Source: Metabacillus flavus
GTDB taxonomy: Bacteria; Bacillota; Bacilli; Bacillales; Bacillaceae
DNA: 64,000 nucleotides
Reading direction: 5' to 3'
Assembly (NCBI RefSeq): GCF_018283675.1
Contig: NZ_JAGVRK010000001.1
Coordinates: forward strand, 558,001-622,000
Shown here: piece by piece, positions 9,462 through 17,758 of the stretch
Layout: every line of letters starts with the position of its first letter
How positions within the stretch are numbered: the stretch's first letter is position 1
Notes under the pieces: model-generated
Database searches by the model: none
The model's input: the letters and a program-made list of their open reading frames with translations, nothing else
Told to the model about the DNA's origin: nothing
Program-made: the position numbers and the translations under genes

Positions 9462-9836
9462 CTATTTTTCTTTAACGACAAGTGCTTTAGAAAGTTTATG
9501 AAGAATACAGTCCTTAAGCTGATCACCTGAGAGAATCCCAAGCGTCAGTGCAGCATCAATTTTTTCTTTATTGGGCTTTTTCACGGTCATGATGCAATCC
9601 TCTAATTGAAGCTCCTCAAGCCGGGCAATCAGGTTTTCTTCGGCATAGGAATCCATTGAACGGATTTGCCGCTGCACTACGTAATCTCCAATTTCCGCCT
9701 TACCCTTTTGATTCTCACCAAACCGGCCGTCGAAATAAGCGTGCAGCTCTTCTTTTAGCTGGCTCAGTTCTGATTCCAGCTCCTTGATATGCAAAGAAAC
9801 TGCGCGGTACCTTGCCACTTTTTCTTCCACGCTCAT
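9462..9836 (-). CDS. Hypothetical coiled-coil protein
   Basis: Not recognised. 124 charged residues without signal peptide or membrane segment. Residues 3-35 form a heptad-like coiled coil (KVARYRAVSLHIKELESELS). The C-terminal half (KKPNKEKIDAALTLGILSG) looks like a small helical domain. Such shapes occur in phage or plasmid accessory proteins, but no mobile gene adjoins it. Monocistronic, with its own terminator; the ATG at 9836 follows AAAGGGGGACAAG. Confidence 0.65.
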   Translation of the reverse strand: MSVEEKVARYRAVSLHIKELESELSQLKEELHAYFDGRFGENQKGKAEIGDYVVQRQIRSMDSYAEENLIARLEELQLEDCIMTVKKPNKEKIDAALTLGILSGDQLKDCILHKLSKALVVKEK

Positions 9837-10080
9837 TAACTTGTCCCCCTTTATTGCTGATTAATAGATTCATATGGCGGCAGGAAGCGAAATATTCTGG
9901 TAAGAGGGAATGGTTATTGCTTGAATTTTCGCTTTGGGACCTTTATCACCGCCTCTATTGTAAATTTCCTGGTTCAGAGCTCCTTTTTTTCTTCACACAA
10001 AAATTGAAAAATCCACACAGTCCCTTTATGATGGGTTAAAACGAAAGAGTTACGCTGAAGGAAAATGGTTAGGAGAGATC

Positions 10081-10905
10081 ATGTTGAAGAATTCCTTCCT
10101 CATCCTTTGCAGCGTTTTACTCACAGGGCTCCTCATGTCTCACGCCGTTCAGGCATATGGAGAGCCGGTTACGGGAGGAGCAGAAACGAATATGCTGACG
10201 ATTGCTCATCGCGGGGCATCCGGGTATGCGCCTGAAAATACAAAGGCTTCCTTTGACAAAGCACTTGAAATCGGAACTGATTGGATTGAATTTGATGTAC
10301 AGCGTTCAAGGGACGGCGAATTGGTCATTATCCACGATACGAGTGTAGACCGGACAACGAATGGAAGCGGCGAGGTTAGAGATTTAAATGCAGCCGACCT
10401 GAAAAAGCTTGATGCAGGCAGCTGGTTTTCTCCCGAGTTTAAAGGGGAGGGGATTATGACCTTTTCTGAGGTGCTTGAGCGCTACAACGGAAAAGCTGGC
10501 ATGCTGATCGAGCTGAAAAGCCCGTCCCTTTATCCGGGCATTGAACAGCAGGTTGCGGATGAGTTAGCGAAATACCCGCTTGCTGATAAAGTGGTCCAGT
10601 CTTTTGAACAAGATTCAATGAAAAAAATGCATAGGATTCTGCCATTTATTAAAATTGGCGTTCTTATGAAATACCGTCCTCTTGGCATTTCAGGCAGGCA
10701 GCTTGAGGAGATTTCGAATTATGCTTCATTTGTTAATCCGAATAAAAAGCTCGTTAATCGAGGTCTTGTCCAAAGAATTCATGCTCTCGGAATGAAAATT
10801 ACTCCTTATACAGTGAGGGACAGAGCCTCTGCCGCTTTTCTGAAAAGCATGGAAGTAGATGGTATGGTTACGGATTTTCCGGATTACGTGAATGAAATCA
10901 AGTAG
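10081..10905 (+). CDS. Secreted glycerophosphodiester phosphodiesterase
   Basis: Hydrolyses glycerophosphodiesters to glycerol-3-phosphate and an alcohol, acting outside the membrane. Residues 1-26 are a signal peptide ending SHAVQA. The GDPD TIM barrel follows: catalytic pair HRGASGYAPENT (His-Arg and Glu), metal ligands EFDVQRSRDG and HDTSVDRTTNG, and a late VDGMVTDFPDY motif. 274 residues is normal for GlpQ-like enzymes. Start ATG 10081 lies 5 nt after AGGAGAG. The DUF1992 gene follows after 14 nt and is probably cotranscribed. Confidence 0.95.
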   Translation: MLKNSFLILCSVLLTGLLMSHAVQAYGEPVTGGAETNMLTIAHRGASGYAPENTKASFDKALEIGTDWIEFDVQRSRDGELVIIHDTSVDRTTNGSGEVRDLNAADLKKLDAGSWFSPEFKGEGIMTFSEVLERYNGKAGMLIELKSPSLYPGIEQQVADELAKYPLADKVVQSFEQDSMKKMHRILPFIKIGVLMKYRPLGISGRQLEEISNYASFVNPNKKLVNRGLVQRIHALGMKITPYTVRDRASAAFLKSMEVDGMVTDFPDYVNEIK

Positions 10906-10919
10906 GGAGGAAGCAGCCA

Positions 10920-11294
10920 ATGGATTTTTTCACTATTGCCGCTGAGGATAAGATAAAAAAGGCGATCAAGGATGGCGAGTTTGAAAATCTGCAAGGAATG
11001 GGAAAACCGCTGAAGCTTGAAGATTTATCAGGAATTCCGGAAAATCTCCGCATGGCCTACAAGGTAATGAAAAATGCGGGAATGCTCACAGAAAGCGATA
11101 TAAAAAAAGAATTAATGACGATTGATCATTTAATCAGCCGTGCATCCAGTGAGGAAGAACATTGTGATCTGAGAGCAAAGCGTTTGAAAAAAGAATATGA
11201 GCTCGATAAGATTCTGAAAAAACGAAGTGCTTTTTCCTCCCCTGCCTCAGCATTTTACAAAGAGAAAGTAGATCGCACCCTGTTAGATAAATAA
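10920..11294 (+). CDS. DUF1992 (DnaJC28-like) family protein
   Basis: 124 residues carrying the DUF1992 signature: AAEDKIKKAIKDGEFENLQG, then GKPLKLED and PENLRMAYKVMKNAG. The domain is named for DnaJ homologue DNAJC28 but contains no J domain; its role is unknown. GGAGGAAGC precedes ATG 10920, placing it in an operon with the upstream phosphodiesterase. Confidence 0.88.
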   Translation: MDFFTIAAEDKIKKAIKDGEFENLQGMGKPLKLEDLSGIPENLRMAYKVMKNAGMLTESDIKKELMTIDHLISRASSEEEHCDLRAKRLKKEYELDKILKKRSAFSSPASAFYKEKVDRTLLDK

Positions 11295-11295
11295 G

Positions 11296-11333
11296 CATGG
11301 CAGGATGCGTTATGCGCACCTGCTTTTTATTTT
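11296..11333 (+). terminator. Terminator after the DUF1992 gene
   Basis: GCAGG...CCTGC hairpin (11300-11324) with inner GCG/CGC pairing and a TTTTTATTTT tail. Confidence 0.65.
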
Positions 11334-11427
11334 GAAAATCCTATCTTCATTTTCGCTTTGCAAAAATAAGAGACTGCTATCCCTGATAGAAATAAGAGTG
11401 TAAGGATGTGCTCGTTATCTTAAAAGT

Positions 11428-11516
11428 ACGGACGGATGATCTCTTTACAGGAGTAAACAGTCCGTTTTTTTTCCTTCCTAAAAGAAAGGCCAGGAAATTC
11501 TCTGGTCTTTTAGTTT
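11428..11516 (+). terminator. Two tandem hairpins with T tracts upstream of the DUF429 gene
   Basis: First hairpin ACGGAC (11428-11433)/GTCCGT (11460-11465) with a 26 nt loop and eight T. Second hairpin AAAGGCCAG (11485-11493)/CTGGTCTTT (11502-11510). Both lie in front of a gene rather than behind one, so they could form a leader attenuator or simply back up the upstream terminator. Confidence 0.5.
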
Positions 11517-11560
11517 TGTCTGTTTGTGGTACATATAAAGACAGGGAAAAAATCTGTCGA

Positions 11561-11576
11561 TGTTTCACGGGAAACA
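11561..11576. promoter_or_regulatory. parS-like site (ParB/Spo0J binding)
   Basis: TGTTTCACGGGAAACA matches the 16 bp Bacillus parS consensus TGTTNCACGTGAAACA at every fixed position but one (G for T in the central CGTG). Spo0J/ParB loads on such sites and spreads, recruiting SMC for chromosome segregation. The site sits 25 nt ahead of the DUF429 start codon. Confidence 0.75.
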
Positions 11577-11600
11577 TGTCGGAAATTGGAGTTGTTGGGA

Positions 11601-12245
11601 ATGTTTGTAATAGGAATTGATTTGTCAGGGCCTTCTAATCATAAAGACACCGCAGCGGCCTTTTTCGAATTGGCCGGGGAGGAGCTGAAGCTTTTGTCAT
11701 TGGAATCAGGCTTAAGTGATGCAGGGATTTTGAAGCTTGTTCAAAAAACGAATGGATTTCCCCTTGCGATTGGGATCGATTCTCCGCTTTCCTATAATGA
11801 TGGGGGAGGAGACAGGCCATCTGACCGGTGGTTCCGGAAGGAAATGGTCAAGCATGGACTTAGATCGAGCTCGATTATGCCCCCTACCTTGACGAAAATG
11901 GTGTACCTGACAATGAGGGGGATATCTCTAGCCGCGCTTTTTGAAAGAGTCAGAAGCGATATCAGAATTGCTGAGGTCCATCCGGGAGCAGCGATGATGA
12001 CGAGGCTTTCGGATATGGAGAAAGAGCATGGACTGCTGTATAAAAAGTCGTCAGAATCAAGAACCTATCTACTGCAATGGTTCGAGAGCCAAAACATAAG
12101 CGGGATTTCACTAGAACACGGCCTTACCCCTCATGAAATCGACGCGGTCGCTGCGGCGATGGCTGTAAGGGACTGGATTTTCTCGGCCCCTCAGGCCATA
12201 TTCCCGAAACAGCCGCCGCATCATCCGTATGACTTTTTGTGCTGA
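11601..12245 (+). CDS. DUF429 family protein
   Basis: A 214-residue member of DUF429, a predicted RNase-H-like (ribonuclease H/actin-like) fold: FVIGIDLSGPSNHKDTAAA at the N-terminus gives the first strand with an aspartate, GIDSPLSYNDGG the second, and AEVHPGA plus HEIDAVAAAMAV the last acidic segments. Biochemical activity is not established. The start was placed at ATG 11601 because the family begins at this strand and GGAG lies 9-10 nt before it. The frame opens further upstream at 11526, but that would run through the parS-like site. Confidence 0.83.
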   Translation: MFVIGIDLSGPSNHKDTAAAFFELAGEELKLLSLESGLSDAGILKLVQKTNGFPLAIGIDSPLSYNDGGGDRPSDRWFRKEMVKHGLRSSSIMPPTLTKMVYLTMRGISLAALFERVRSDIRIAEVHPGAAMMTRLSDMEKEHGLLYKKSSESRTYLLQWFESQNISGISLEHGLTPHEIDAVAAAMAVRDWIFSAPQAIFPKQPPHHPYDFLC

Positions 12246-12398
12246 GAGATGACTTATTTGGGAGCATTCATGAAATTTTACCTTAGAAAACTTTTTTACA
12301 CACCTCCCATATTCGTGTAAACCTCAAAAAAGGTTGCTATAGACCCACACGAATTCGGTCTGGTAGGATAAATCAGAATTAAAAACGGAGGTCACACT

Positions 12399-13289
12399 AT
12401 GAATGCACCAAAAATTGCTTTTTTATCCGTCCTAAGCAATTCATTTATTGTTATTTTAAAAATTGTTGTCGGAATCGTTACGGGGTCTGTAGCGGTTTTA
12501 TCTGAAGCGATTCACTCATCCTTGGATCTGCTGGCATCGCTTATTGCCTTTTTTTCTGTCCGGCTGTCAAACAGGCCAGCCGATGAGGAACATCCATATG
12601 GACACGGGAAGGTTGAAAATATTTCAGGAACAATTGAAACACTGCTGATTTTTGTCGCGGGAATCTGGATTATCTATGAATGTGTGCATAAGCTTTTGAA
12701 TCCTGAACCCGTTCACCTTCCAATCCTTGGCATTGGGGTCATGGTGCTTGGAGCTCTTATCAATTTCGCCGTTTCAAGAGTGGTTGGAAATGTGGCGAAA
12801 AAAACAAATTCCGTTGCGATGAAATCAAATGCGCTTCACCTATTAACAGATGTCTACACTTCACTTGGGGTCGCGGTCAGTTTGCTGCTCGTCAGCTTAA
12901 CAGATTGGTATTTCCTTGATCCAATCATTGGAATTGTCTTAGCCGTTTACATCATGACAGAAGCTTATAAGCTGATGAAGGAATCCTTTCCCCCGCTGCT
13001 GGATGCAAGACTTTCCCCGGCCGATGAACAGCAAATCGTTGAAATCGTTGAAGCTTACAGCGACAGTTATATTGAATTCCATAATTTTCGCACGCGGCAG
13101 GCAGGACCGGAGAACTATGTTGATTTTCATCTGGTTGTTCCTTCTGAGATGGATATTGCAACCGCGCATCAGCTTTGTGATCAAATCGAAGCGGACATCA
13201 ATGAAAAGTTTGACAAAATGGAGGTTCTGATTCACTTGGAACCTGAGCACGAACAGCTGAATAGGGAAGAGGAGATAAGCAGGAGCTAA
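12399..13289 (+). CDS. Cation diffusion facilitator (divalent metal exporter)
   Basis: Exports Mn2+, Zn2+, Fe2+ or similar in exchange for protons. 296 residues with six membrane helices and a C-terminal cytoplasmic metal-sensing domain (from ~210, IEFHNFRTRQAG...YVDFHLVV). Transport-site motifs HSSLDLLAS (helix 2) and HLLTDVYTS (helix 5) carry the paired acidic residues. HPYGHGK after helix 2 is typical. The aspartate-rich pattern resembles the manganese exporters MneP/MneS more than zinc-type CzcD, but selectivity is inference. Upstream, an inverted repeat TTTACAC/GTGTAAA lies near 12295-12320. Confidence 0.92.
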   Translation: MNAPKIAFLSVLSNSFIVILKIVVGIVTGSVAVLSEAIHSSLDLLASLIAFFSVRLSNRPADEEHPYGHGKVENISGTIETLLIFVAGIWIIYECVHKLLNPEPVHLPILGIGVMVLGALINFAVSRVVGNVAKKTNSVAMKSNALHLLTDVYTSLGVAVSLLLVSLTDWYFLDPIIGIVLAVYIMTEAYKLMKESFPPLLDARLSPADEQQIVEIVEAYSDSYIEFHNFRTRQAGPENYVDFHLVVPSEMDIATAHQLCDQIEADINEKFDKMEVLIHLEPEHEQLNREEEISRS

Positions 13290-13308
13290 CCCTGCTTATT
13301 TTTTTTTG
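13276..13308 (+). terminator. Terminator after the CDF gene
   Basis: Perfect 8 bp stem TAAGCAGG/CCTGCTTA, 7 nt loop, run of about ten T. The left arm overlaps the last codons. Confidence 0.9.
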
Positions 13309-13318
13309 AATGTTATAC

Positions 13319-13347
13319 TTGAAAACGTGTACATACATGTTTATAAT
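13319..13347 (+). promoter_or_regulatory. SigA promoter of the trehalose operon
   Basis: TTGAAA (13319-13324), exactly 17 bp, TATAAT (13342-13347). The spacer is occupied by a TreR-type half-palindrome, so repressor and polymerase would compete. Confidence 0.85.
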
Positions 13348-13369
13348 GAAACCGTAACTTGTATATACA
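13328..13369. promoter_or_regulatory. Pair of candidate TreR operators
   Basis: TGTACATACA (13328-13337, inside the promoter spacer) and the perfect palindrome TGTATATACA (13360-13369, just after the likely transcription start) differ at one base and are 32 bp apart, about three helical turns. B. subtilis TreR binds TGTATATACA-like palindromes at the same kind of position. Confidence 0.75.
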
Positions 13370-13375
13370 GGTAAA

Positions 13376-13389
13376 TGTAAGCGTTCAGC
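13376..13389 (+). promoter_or_regulatory. Possible cre (CcpA) site of the tre operon
   Basis: TGTAAGCGTTCAGC agrees with the cre consensus TGWNANCGNTNWCA except for the last two bases. Placement downstream of the promoter suits catabolite repression by roadblock, but the match is imperfect. Confidence 0.35.
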
Positions 13390-13490
13390 TTTCACTCAAT
13401 AATACTTCCTCAAGAATGGCCACCCAGAATGGTTCACTCGGTAAAGGACAGCCGCACAAACTTTTGAAAACGATTACGGGAGGGAACGAA

Positions 13491-14888
13491 ATGAGCAATC
13501 ATAAACAATCTGCACAAGAGATTGTCGAGGCAATCGGCGGAAAAGAAAACATTTCAGCTGCAACTCACTGCGTCACACGGCTCCGCTTCGCTTTGAAAGA
13601 TGAAAGCAAAGTGGATAAAGAAAAATTAGAAGGCATTGACGTTGTAAAAGGCTCTTTTTCAACCAATGGACAGTTCCAGGTCGTAATTGGCCAGGGAACC
13701 GTTAATAAGGTTTATAACGAAATGGCCGAGCAGACCGGAATCGGCGAAGCGTCTAAAGACGATGTGAAATCTGCATCAGAGAAAAATTTGAATCCGCTCC
13801 AGCGTGCCGTCAAAATGCTGGCGGATATCTTTATTCCGATTCTTCCGGCCATCATTACAGCTGGTTTATTACTCGGAATTAACAACCTGCTAACTGGAAA
13901 AGGAATCTTTTTCAAAGATTCTCTTATTACTGTTTACCCTCAATGGGCTGATCTTGCGGGGATTATCAACCTCATCGCAAGTACCGCCTTCACCTTCCTG
14001 CCGGTACTGATTGGCTGGTCGGCAGTGAAGAGGTTTGGGGGAAACCCTCTGCTCGGTATTGTGCTTGGATTGATCCTTGTTAACCCTGATCTTCTAAGCG
14101 CCTATGAATACGGTACTGCGAAGGATATTCCAGTCTGGAACCTATTCGGCCTTGAAATTGAAAAGATCGGGTATCAGGGTCAGGTTCTTCCTATTCTTGT
14201 CGCGTCTTATTTGCTTGCCGTTATTGAGAAATTTCTTACCAAGCGGGTACCTGATGCCATTCAAATGCTGGTTGTTCCGCCTGTTACCCTATTAGTCACA
14301 GGATTTGCATCCTTCATTGCCATTGGGCCTTTGACATTTGCTTTAGGAAACCTGTTAACAGACGGAGTTATTACCCTGTTCTCAAACTTTGCTGCAATCG
14401 GCGGATTGCTGTATGGCGGTTTATACGCAGTACTCGTTATTACCGGCATGCATCATACTTTCCTTGCGGTTGACCTGCAGCTTGCAGCAGCGGGCGGAAC
14501 ATTTCTATGGCCAATGCTTGCACTTTCTAACATTGCACAAGGCTCTTCGGCTCTTGCCATGATGCTGGTTGCTAAAGATGAAAAGCAAAAAGGACTCGCC
14601 GGCACGGCAGCTTTATCTGCCTATCTCGGCGTAACGGAACCGGCTATGTTCGGAGTGAACTTACGATACCGTTATCCGTTTATCGCAGCGATTATTGCTT
14701 CTGCTATCGGCGGTTTAGTCATCAGCCTCAGCGGAGTAAAAGCCTTTTCAATCGGCATTGGCGGTCTTCCGGCTTTCCTTTCCATTTCAAAAGAATACTG
14801 GCTATCATTCGGAATCGGTGTACTCATCGCGCTCGTCGTTCCTTTTGTGCTAACCTATATTATGGCGAAAACGAAAAAAGCGAAGTAA
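13491..14888 (+). CDS. treP: PTS trehalose-specific EIIBC component
   Basis: Imports trehalose and phosphorylates it to trehalose-6-phosphate. 466 residues: EIIB domain at 1-90 with the phospho-accepting cysteine in AATHCVTRLRFAL, then an EIIC domain of about ten helices with GGAIFYGG-like loops (GGLLYGGLYAVLVITGMHH). No EIIA domain is attached, so a glucose-type EIIA encoded elsewhere must supply phosphate, as in B. subtilis. The start at ATG 13491 has GGGAGGG upstream; the longer open frame to 13359 would cover the operator. First gene of treP-treA-treR. Confidence 0.96.
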   Translation: MSNHKQSAQEIVEAIGGKENISAATHCVTRLRFALKDESKVDKEKLEGIDVVKGSFSTNGQFQVVIGQGTVNKVYNEMAEQTGIGEASKDDVKSASEKNLNPLQRAVKMLADIFIPILPAIITAGLLLGINNLLTGKGIFFKDSLITVYPQWADLAGIINLIASTAFTFLPVLIGWSAVKRFGGNPLLGIVLGLILVNPDLLSAYEYGTAKDIPVWNLFGLEIEKIGYQGQVLPILVASYLLAVIEKFLTKRVPDAIQMLVVPPVTLLVTGFASFIAIGPLTFALGNLLTDGVITLFSNFAAIGGLLYGGLYAVLVITGMHHTFLAVDLQLAAAGGTFLWPMLALSNIAQGSSALAMMLVAKDEKQKGLAGTAALSAYLGVTEPAMFGVNLRYRYPFIAAIIASAIGGLVISLSGVKAFSIGIGGLPAFLSISKEYWLSFGIGVLIALVVPFVLTYIMAKTKKAK

Positions 14889-14892
14889 AGTG

Positions 14893-14935
14893 AACCATCC
14901 ATCAGAGGGGATTTCCTTATACCTGATGGATGGTT
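14893..14935 (+). other. Perfect 13 bp inverted repeat between treP and treA
   Basis: AACCATCCATCAG (14893-14905) and CTGATGGATGGTT (14923-14935) form a perfect 13 bp stem with a 17 nt loop but no T tract. It could be an mRNA processing or stability hairpin at the treP 3' end. Confidence 0.6.
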
Positions 14936-14970
14936 GAACGAATCCTGCTCAGTTTAGCCCAATCTATCCT

Positions 14971-15001
14971 GGGACAAGCAATTGTCCCTTTCCCTTTTTT
15001 A
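14971..15001 (+). terminator. Intra-operon terminator-like hairpin
   Basis: GGGACAA/TTGTCCC stem with a 4 nt loop and a TTTCCCTTTTTT tail, 74 nt before treA. It may reduce read-through from treP to treA-treR. Confidence 0.65.
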
Positions 15002-15074
15002 AATGCTTGGCCCAGTCAGGCGGGAACGTCCGATGGCATAAAGATAAAAATTACTTAATGGTGGTGCATGCAAA

Positions 15075-16763
15075 TTGAAACATCCATGGTGGAAAAAATC
15101 AACGGTCTATCAAATTTATCCGAAAAGCTTCAATGATACATCAGGCAGCGGGACAGGCGACATCCAGGGGATTATTGAAAAATTGGATTATTTGAAGGAG
15201 CTTGGAGTGGATGTCGTTTGGCTGACCCCGATCTATTCATCTCCTCAAAAGGACAACGGCTACGATATTAGCGACTACTATAATATTCATCACGAGTACG
15301 GCACAATGGAAGATTTCGACCGCCTGCTTGCGGAAGCACATAAGCGGGGCTTAAAAATCATTATGGATATTGTTGTAAACCATACATCAACTGAGCATGA
15401 ATGGTTCAAACAGGCATCCCAGTCTAAAGATAATCCATACCGTGATTATTATATTTGGAAAGAATCAAAAGAAGACGGAAGTTCTCCAACAAACTGGGTC
15501 TCCAAATTTGGGGGATCTGCATGGCAGCTGGACCAAAAAACAGGCGAAAACTATCTTCATCTTTTCGATGTTACACAGGCTGACCTGAACTGGGAAAATG
15601 AAAAACTTCGCAAAGATGTATACGACATGATGAACTTCTGGTTTGAAAAAGGAGTAGATGGCTTCCGTCTGGATGTCATCAATCTTATATCGAAAAATCA
15701 GGAATTCCCAGATGACGACGGCTCCATAGCACCGGGAGACGGCCGCAAATACTACACAGACGGACCGCGCGTTCATGAATTTATGCAGGAAATGAACCGT
15801 GAAGTTTTCTCAAAATATGACGCCATGACCGTTGGAGAAATGTCGTCTACGACGATTGACCACTGCGTCCGCTACTCTAACGATGAAGGAACAGAGCTCA
15901 GCATGACGTTTAACTTCCACCATCTAAAGGTTGATTATCCGAACGGAGAAAAATGGGCGCTGGCTGACTTTGATTTTCTAAAACTAAAAGACATCCTTTC
16001 TACGTGGCAGGTCAAAATGAACGAAGGCCGCGGCTGGAACGCACTGTTCTGGTGCAATCACGATCAGCCGAGAATCGTCTCGCGCTACGGAAATGATGGA
16101 GAGTATCGGAACGAATCCGCCAAGATGCTCGCCACCGTCATCCACATGATGCAGGGGACCCCGTATATTTACCAGGGGGAAGAATTCGGCATGACCAATC
16201 CGAAGTTTGATCACATCAGCCAATACCGAGACGTAGAGTCGCTGAACATGTACAAAATCATGCAGCAGGAAGGCCGGAGCGAAGAAGAGATTCTCGAAAT
16301 CCTGAAAAGTAAATCAAGAGACAATTCCCGTACACCGGTACAATGGAATTCGGAGCAGCATTCAGGATTTACAACAGGCACCCCATGGATCCCTGTCGCC
16401 TCCAACTACAAGGAAATCAATGCAGACGCCGCTGTAAAAGATAAGGATTCCGTATTTTATCATTACAAAAAGCTAAACCAGCTGCGCAAGGAAACAGAAA
16501 TTGTGACAGACGGAGACTATCAGCTGATCCTCGAAGATCATCCTGAAATTTTCGCTTATATCCGTAATGGAGAAGGCGAAAAACTGCTGAGCGTGAACAA
16601 TTTCTACGCAAAAGAAACACAATTCGAATTGCCGGCCGATCTTTCTTTTGAGGGGTTTAAAGCGGAAATACTGATCAGCAACTATGAAGACAGTCCCGAA
16701 ACGGCGGAGAAAATTTCATTGCGGCCATACGAATCCATCGTATATCATCTAACCAAACAGTAA
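15075..16763 (+). CDS. treA: Phospho-alpha-(1,1)-glucosidase (trehalose-6-phosphate hydrolase)
   Basis: Splits imported trehalose-6-phosphate into glucose and glucose-6-phosphate in the cytoplasm. GH13 enzyme of 562 residues: DVVWLTPIYSSPQKDNGYD, the conserved MDIVVNHTS, nucleophile aspartate in GFRLDVINLI, acid/base glutamate in MTVGEMSS, and the transition-state histidine-aspartate in WCNHDQPRIVSR. The opening MKHPWWKKSTVYQIYPKSF is the family start, so TTG 15075 is used; only a weak GGTGGTG precedes it. treR follows after 10 nt. Confidence 0.96.
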   Translation: MKHPWWKKSTVYQIYPKSFNDTSGSGTGDIQGIIEKLDYLKELGVDVVWLTPIYSSPQKDNGYDISDYYNIHHEYGTMEDFDRLLAEAHKRGLKIIMDIVVNHTSTEHEWFKQASQSKDNPYRDYYIWKESKEDGSSPTNWVSKFGGSAWQLDQKTGENYLHLFDVTQADLNWENEKLRKDVYDMMNFWFEKGVDGFRLDVINLISKNQEFPDDDGSIAPGDGRKYYTDGPRVHEFMQEMNREVFSKYDAMTVGEMSSTTIDHCVRYSNDEGTELSMTFNFHHLKVDYPNGEKWALADFDFLKLKDILSTWQVKMNEGRGWNALFWCNHDQPRIVSRYGNDGEYRNESAKMLATVIHMMQGTPYIYQGEEFGMTNPKFDHISQYRDVESLNMYKIMQQEGRSEEEILEILKSKSRDNSRTPVQWNSEQHSGFTTGTPWIPVASNYKEINADAAVKDKDSVFYHYKKLNQLRKETEIVTDGDYQLILEDHPEIFAYIRNGEGEKLLSVNNFYAKETQFELPADLSFEGFKAEILISNYEDSPETAEKISLRPYESIVYHLTKQ

Positions 16764-16773
16764 AAAACAGAAA

Positions 16774-17505
16774 ATGGTGAAGAGGATGGCAAAGACCAAA
16801 TACCAAGTGGTATACCAGGAACTGCTGGAAACCATTCAAGAGGGCAGGCTCACCCCCGGTGACGTGCTCCCTTCCGAAAACGTCCTGTCCGACAAATACG
16901 CAGCATCGCGGGAAACAATCCGCAAAGCACTCAACCTTCTTGCCCAAAACGGCCACATTCAAAAAATAAAAGGGAAAGGCTCAGTCGTACTGGACACCCA
17001 GCGAATGAGCTTTCCCGTATCAGGCCTGGTCAGCTTCAAAGAACTCTCGAAAACATTTGATTCGCAAACCGTAACAAATGTCCATCAGCTCGCACTCATT
17101 AAAGCCGACGAACGAGTTTCAAAGCATCTGACATGCGGAGCAGACGGTGAAGTATGGAAAATCGTCCGCTCCAGAGAGATTCAAAGCGAAAAAATCATTT
17201 TGGACAAAGACTTTCTAGACAAGCGCATCGTCCCGACCCTAACAGAAGAAATTTGTGAAAACAGCATCTATGAATACCTTGAAGGCGAACTCGGCCTGAA
17301 AATCGGCTACGCCGAAAAAGAAATCACCGTAGAAGAGTGCACAAGTGAAGACCGTGCCTACCTCGATCTCCACGACTTCACCCACGTCGTCGTCGTGAAA
17401 AACTATGTATATCTGGAAGACACAACCCTATTCCAATACACAGAATCCCGTCACCGGCTCGATAAATTCCGGTTCGTTGATTTTGCCAGGCGGGGGCAGG
17501 TTTAA
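16774..17505 (+). CDS. treR: GntR-family trehalose operon repressor
   Basis: Represses tre until it binds trehalose-6-phosphate. 243 residues: winged-helix domain at 1-75 (PGDVLPSENVLSDKYAASRETIRKAL) and a UTRA effector domain from ~95 (KHLTCGADGEVWKIVRSREI ... ESRHRLDKFRFVDFARR). The first ATG (16774) has no obvious ribosome site; ATG 16786 is preceded closely by GAAGAGG, so the true start is uncertain by four codons. The likely operators are the TGTATATACA palindromes ahead of treP. Confidence 0.94.
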   Translation: MVKRMAKTKYQVVYQELLETIQEGRLTPGDVLPSENVLSDKYAASRETIRKALNLLAQNGHIQKIKGKGSVVLDTQRMSFPVSGLVSFKELSKTFDSQTVTNVHQLALIKADERVSKHLTCGADGEVWKIVRSREIQSEKIILDKDFLDKRIVPTLTEEICENSIYEYLEGELGLKIGYAEKEITVEECTSEDRAYLDLHDFTHVVVVKNYVYLEDTTLFQYTESRHRLDKFRFVDFARRGQV

Positions 17506-17510
17506 ACGGG

Positions 17511-17540
17511 AAAAAGCCGGCAGATGCGCCGGCTTTTTTT
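17511..17540 (+). terminator. Terminator of the tre operon
   Basis: AAGCCGGC/GCCGGCTT stem with a 6 nt loop and seven T, 6 nt after the treR stop. Confidence 0.92.
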
Positions 17541-17574
17541 GTTGGGCTGAAATGTTGACGCGGAACGGGGAAAG

Positions 17575-17746
17575 GGGTTTGTCAGACAAAGCAGGGAAAT
17601 TGGGGAGAAAAACGAGGCTTGTCAGACAAAATCTTCAGGCGGGTAGCGGAAAAAACGAGGTTTGTCAGACAAAATAGTCAGACAAGAGTGAAGGAGCACC
17701 GAAAAAACTGGTTTTGTCAGACAAAATAGTCAGACAAAACCGTTCC
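17575..17746 (+). repeat. Tandem minirepeat array B (after treR)
   Basis: Six or so occurrences of the odd palindrome TTTGTCAGACAAA or its half AGTCAGACAA, separated by purine-rich spacers such as GCGGAAAAAACGAGG and GGGGAGAAAAACGAGG. Spacing is about 40-60 nt at first and then about 13 nt in the double units. The array fills the gap between the treR terminator and the end of the convergent FAD-oxidoreductase gene. Confidence 0.78.
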
Positions 17747-17758
17747 CCTCCACTCCCC

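Noticed and set aside
12246-12398. Manganese riboswitch ahead of the CDF gene
   Set aside because: No yybP-ykoY core motifs can be made out; only a weak inverted repeat is present.
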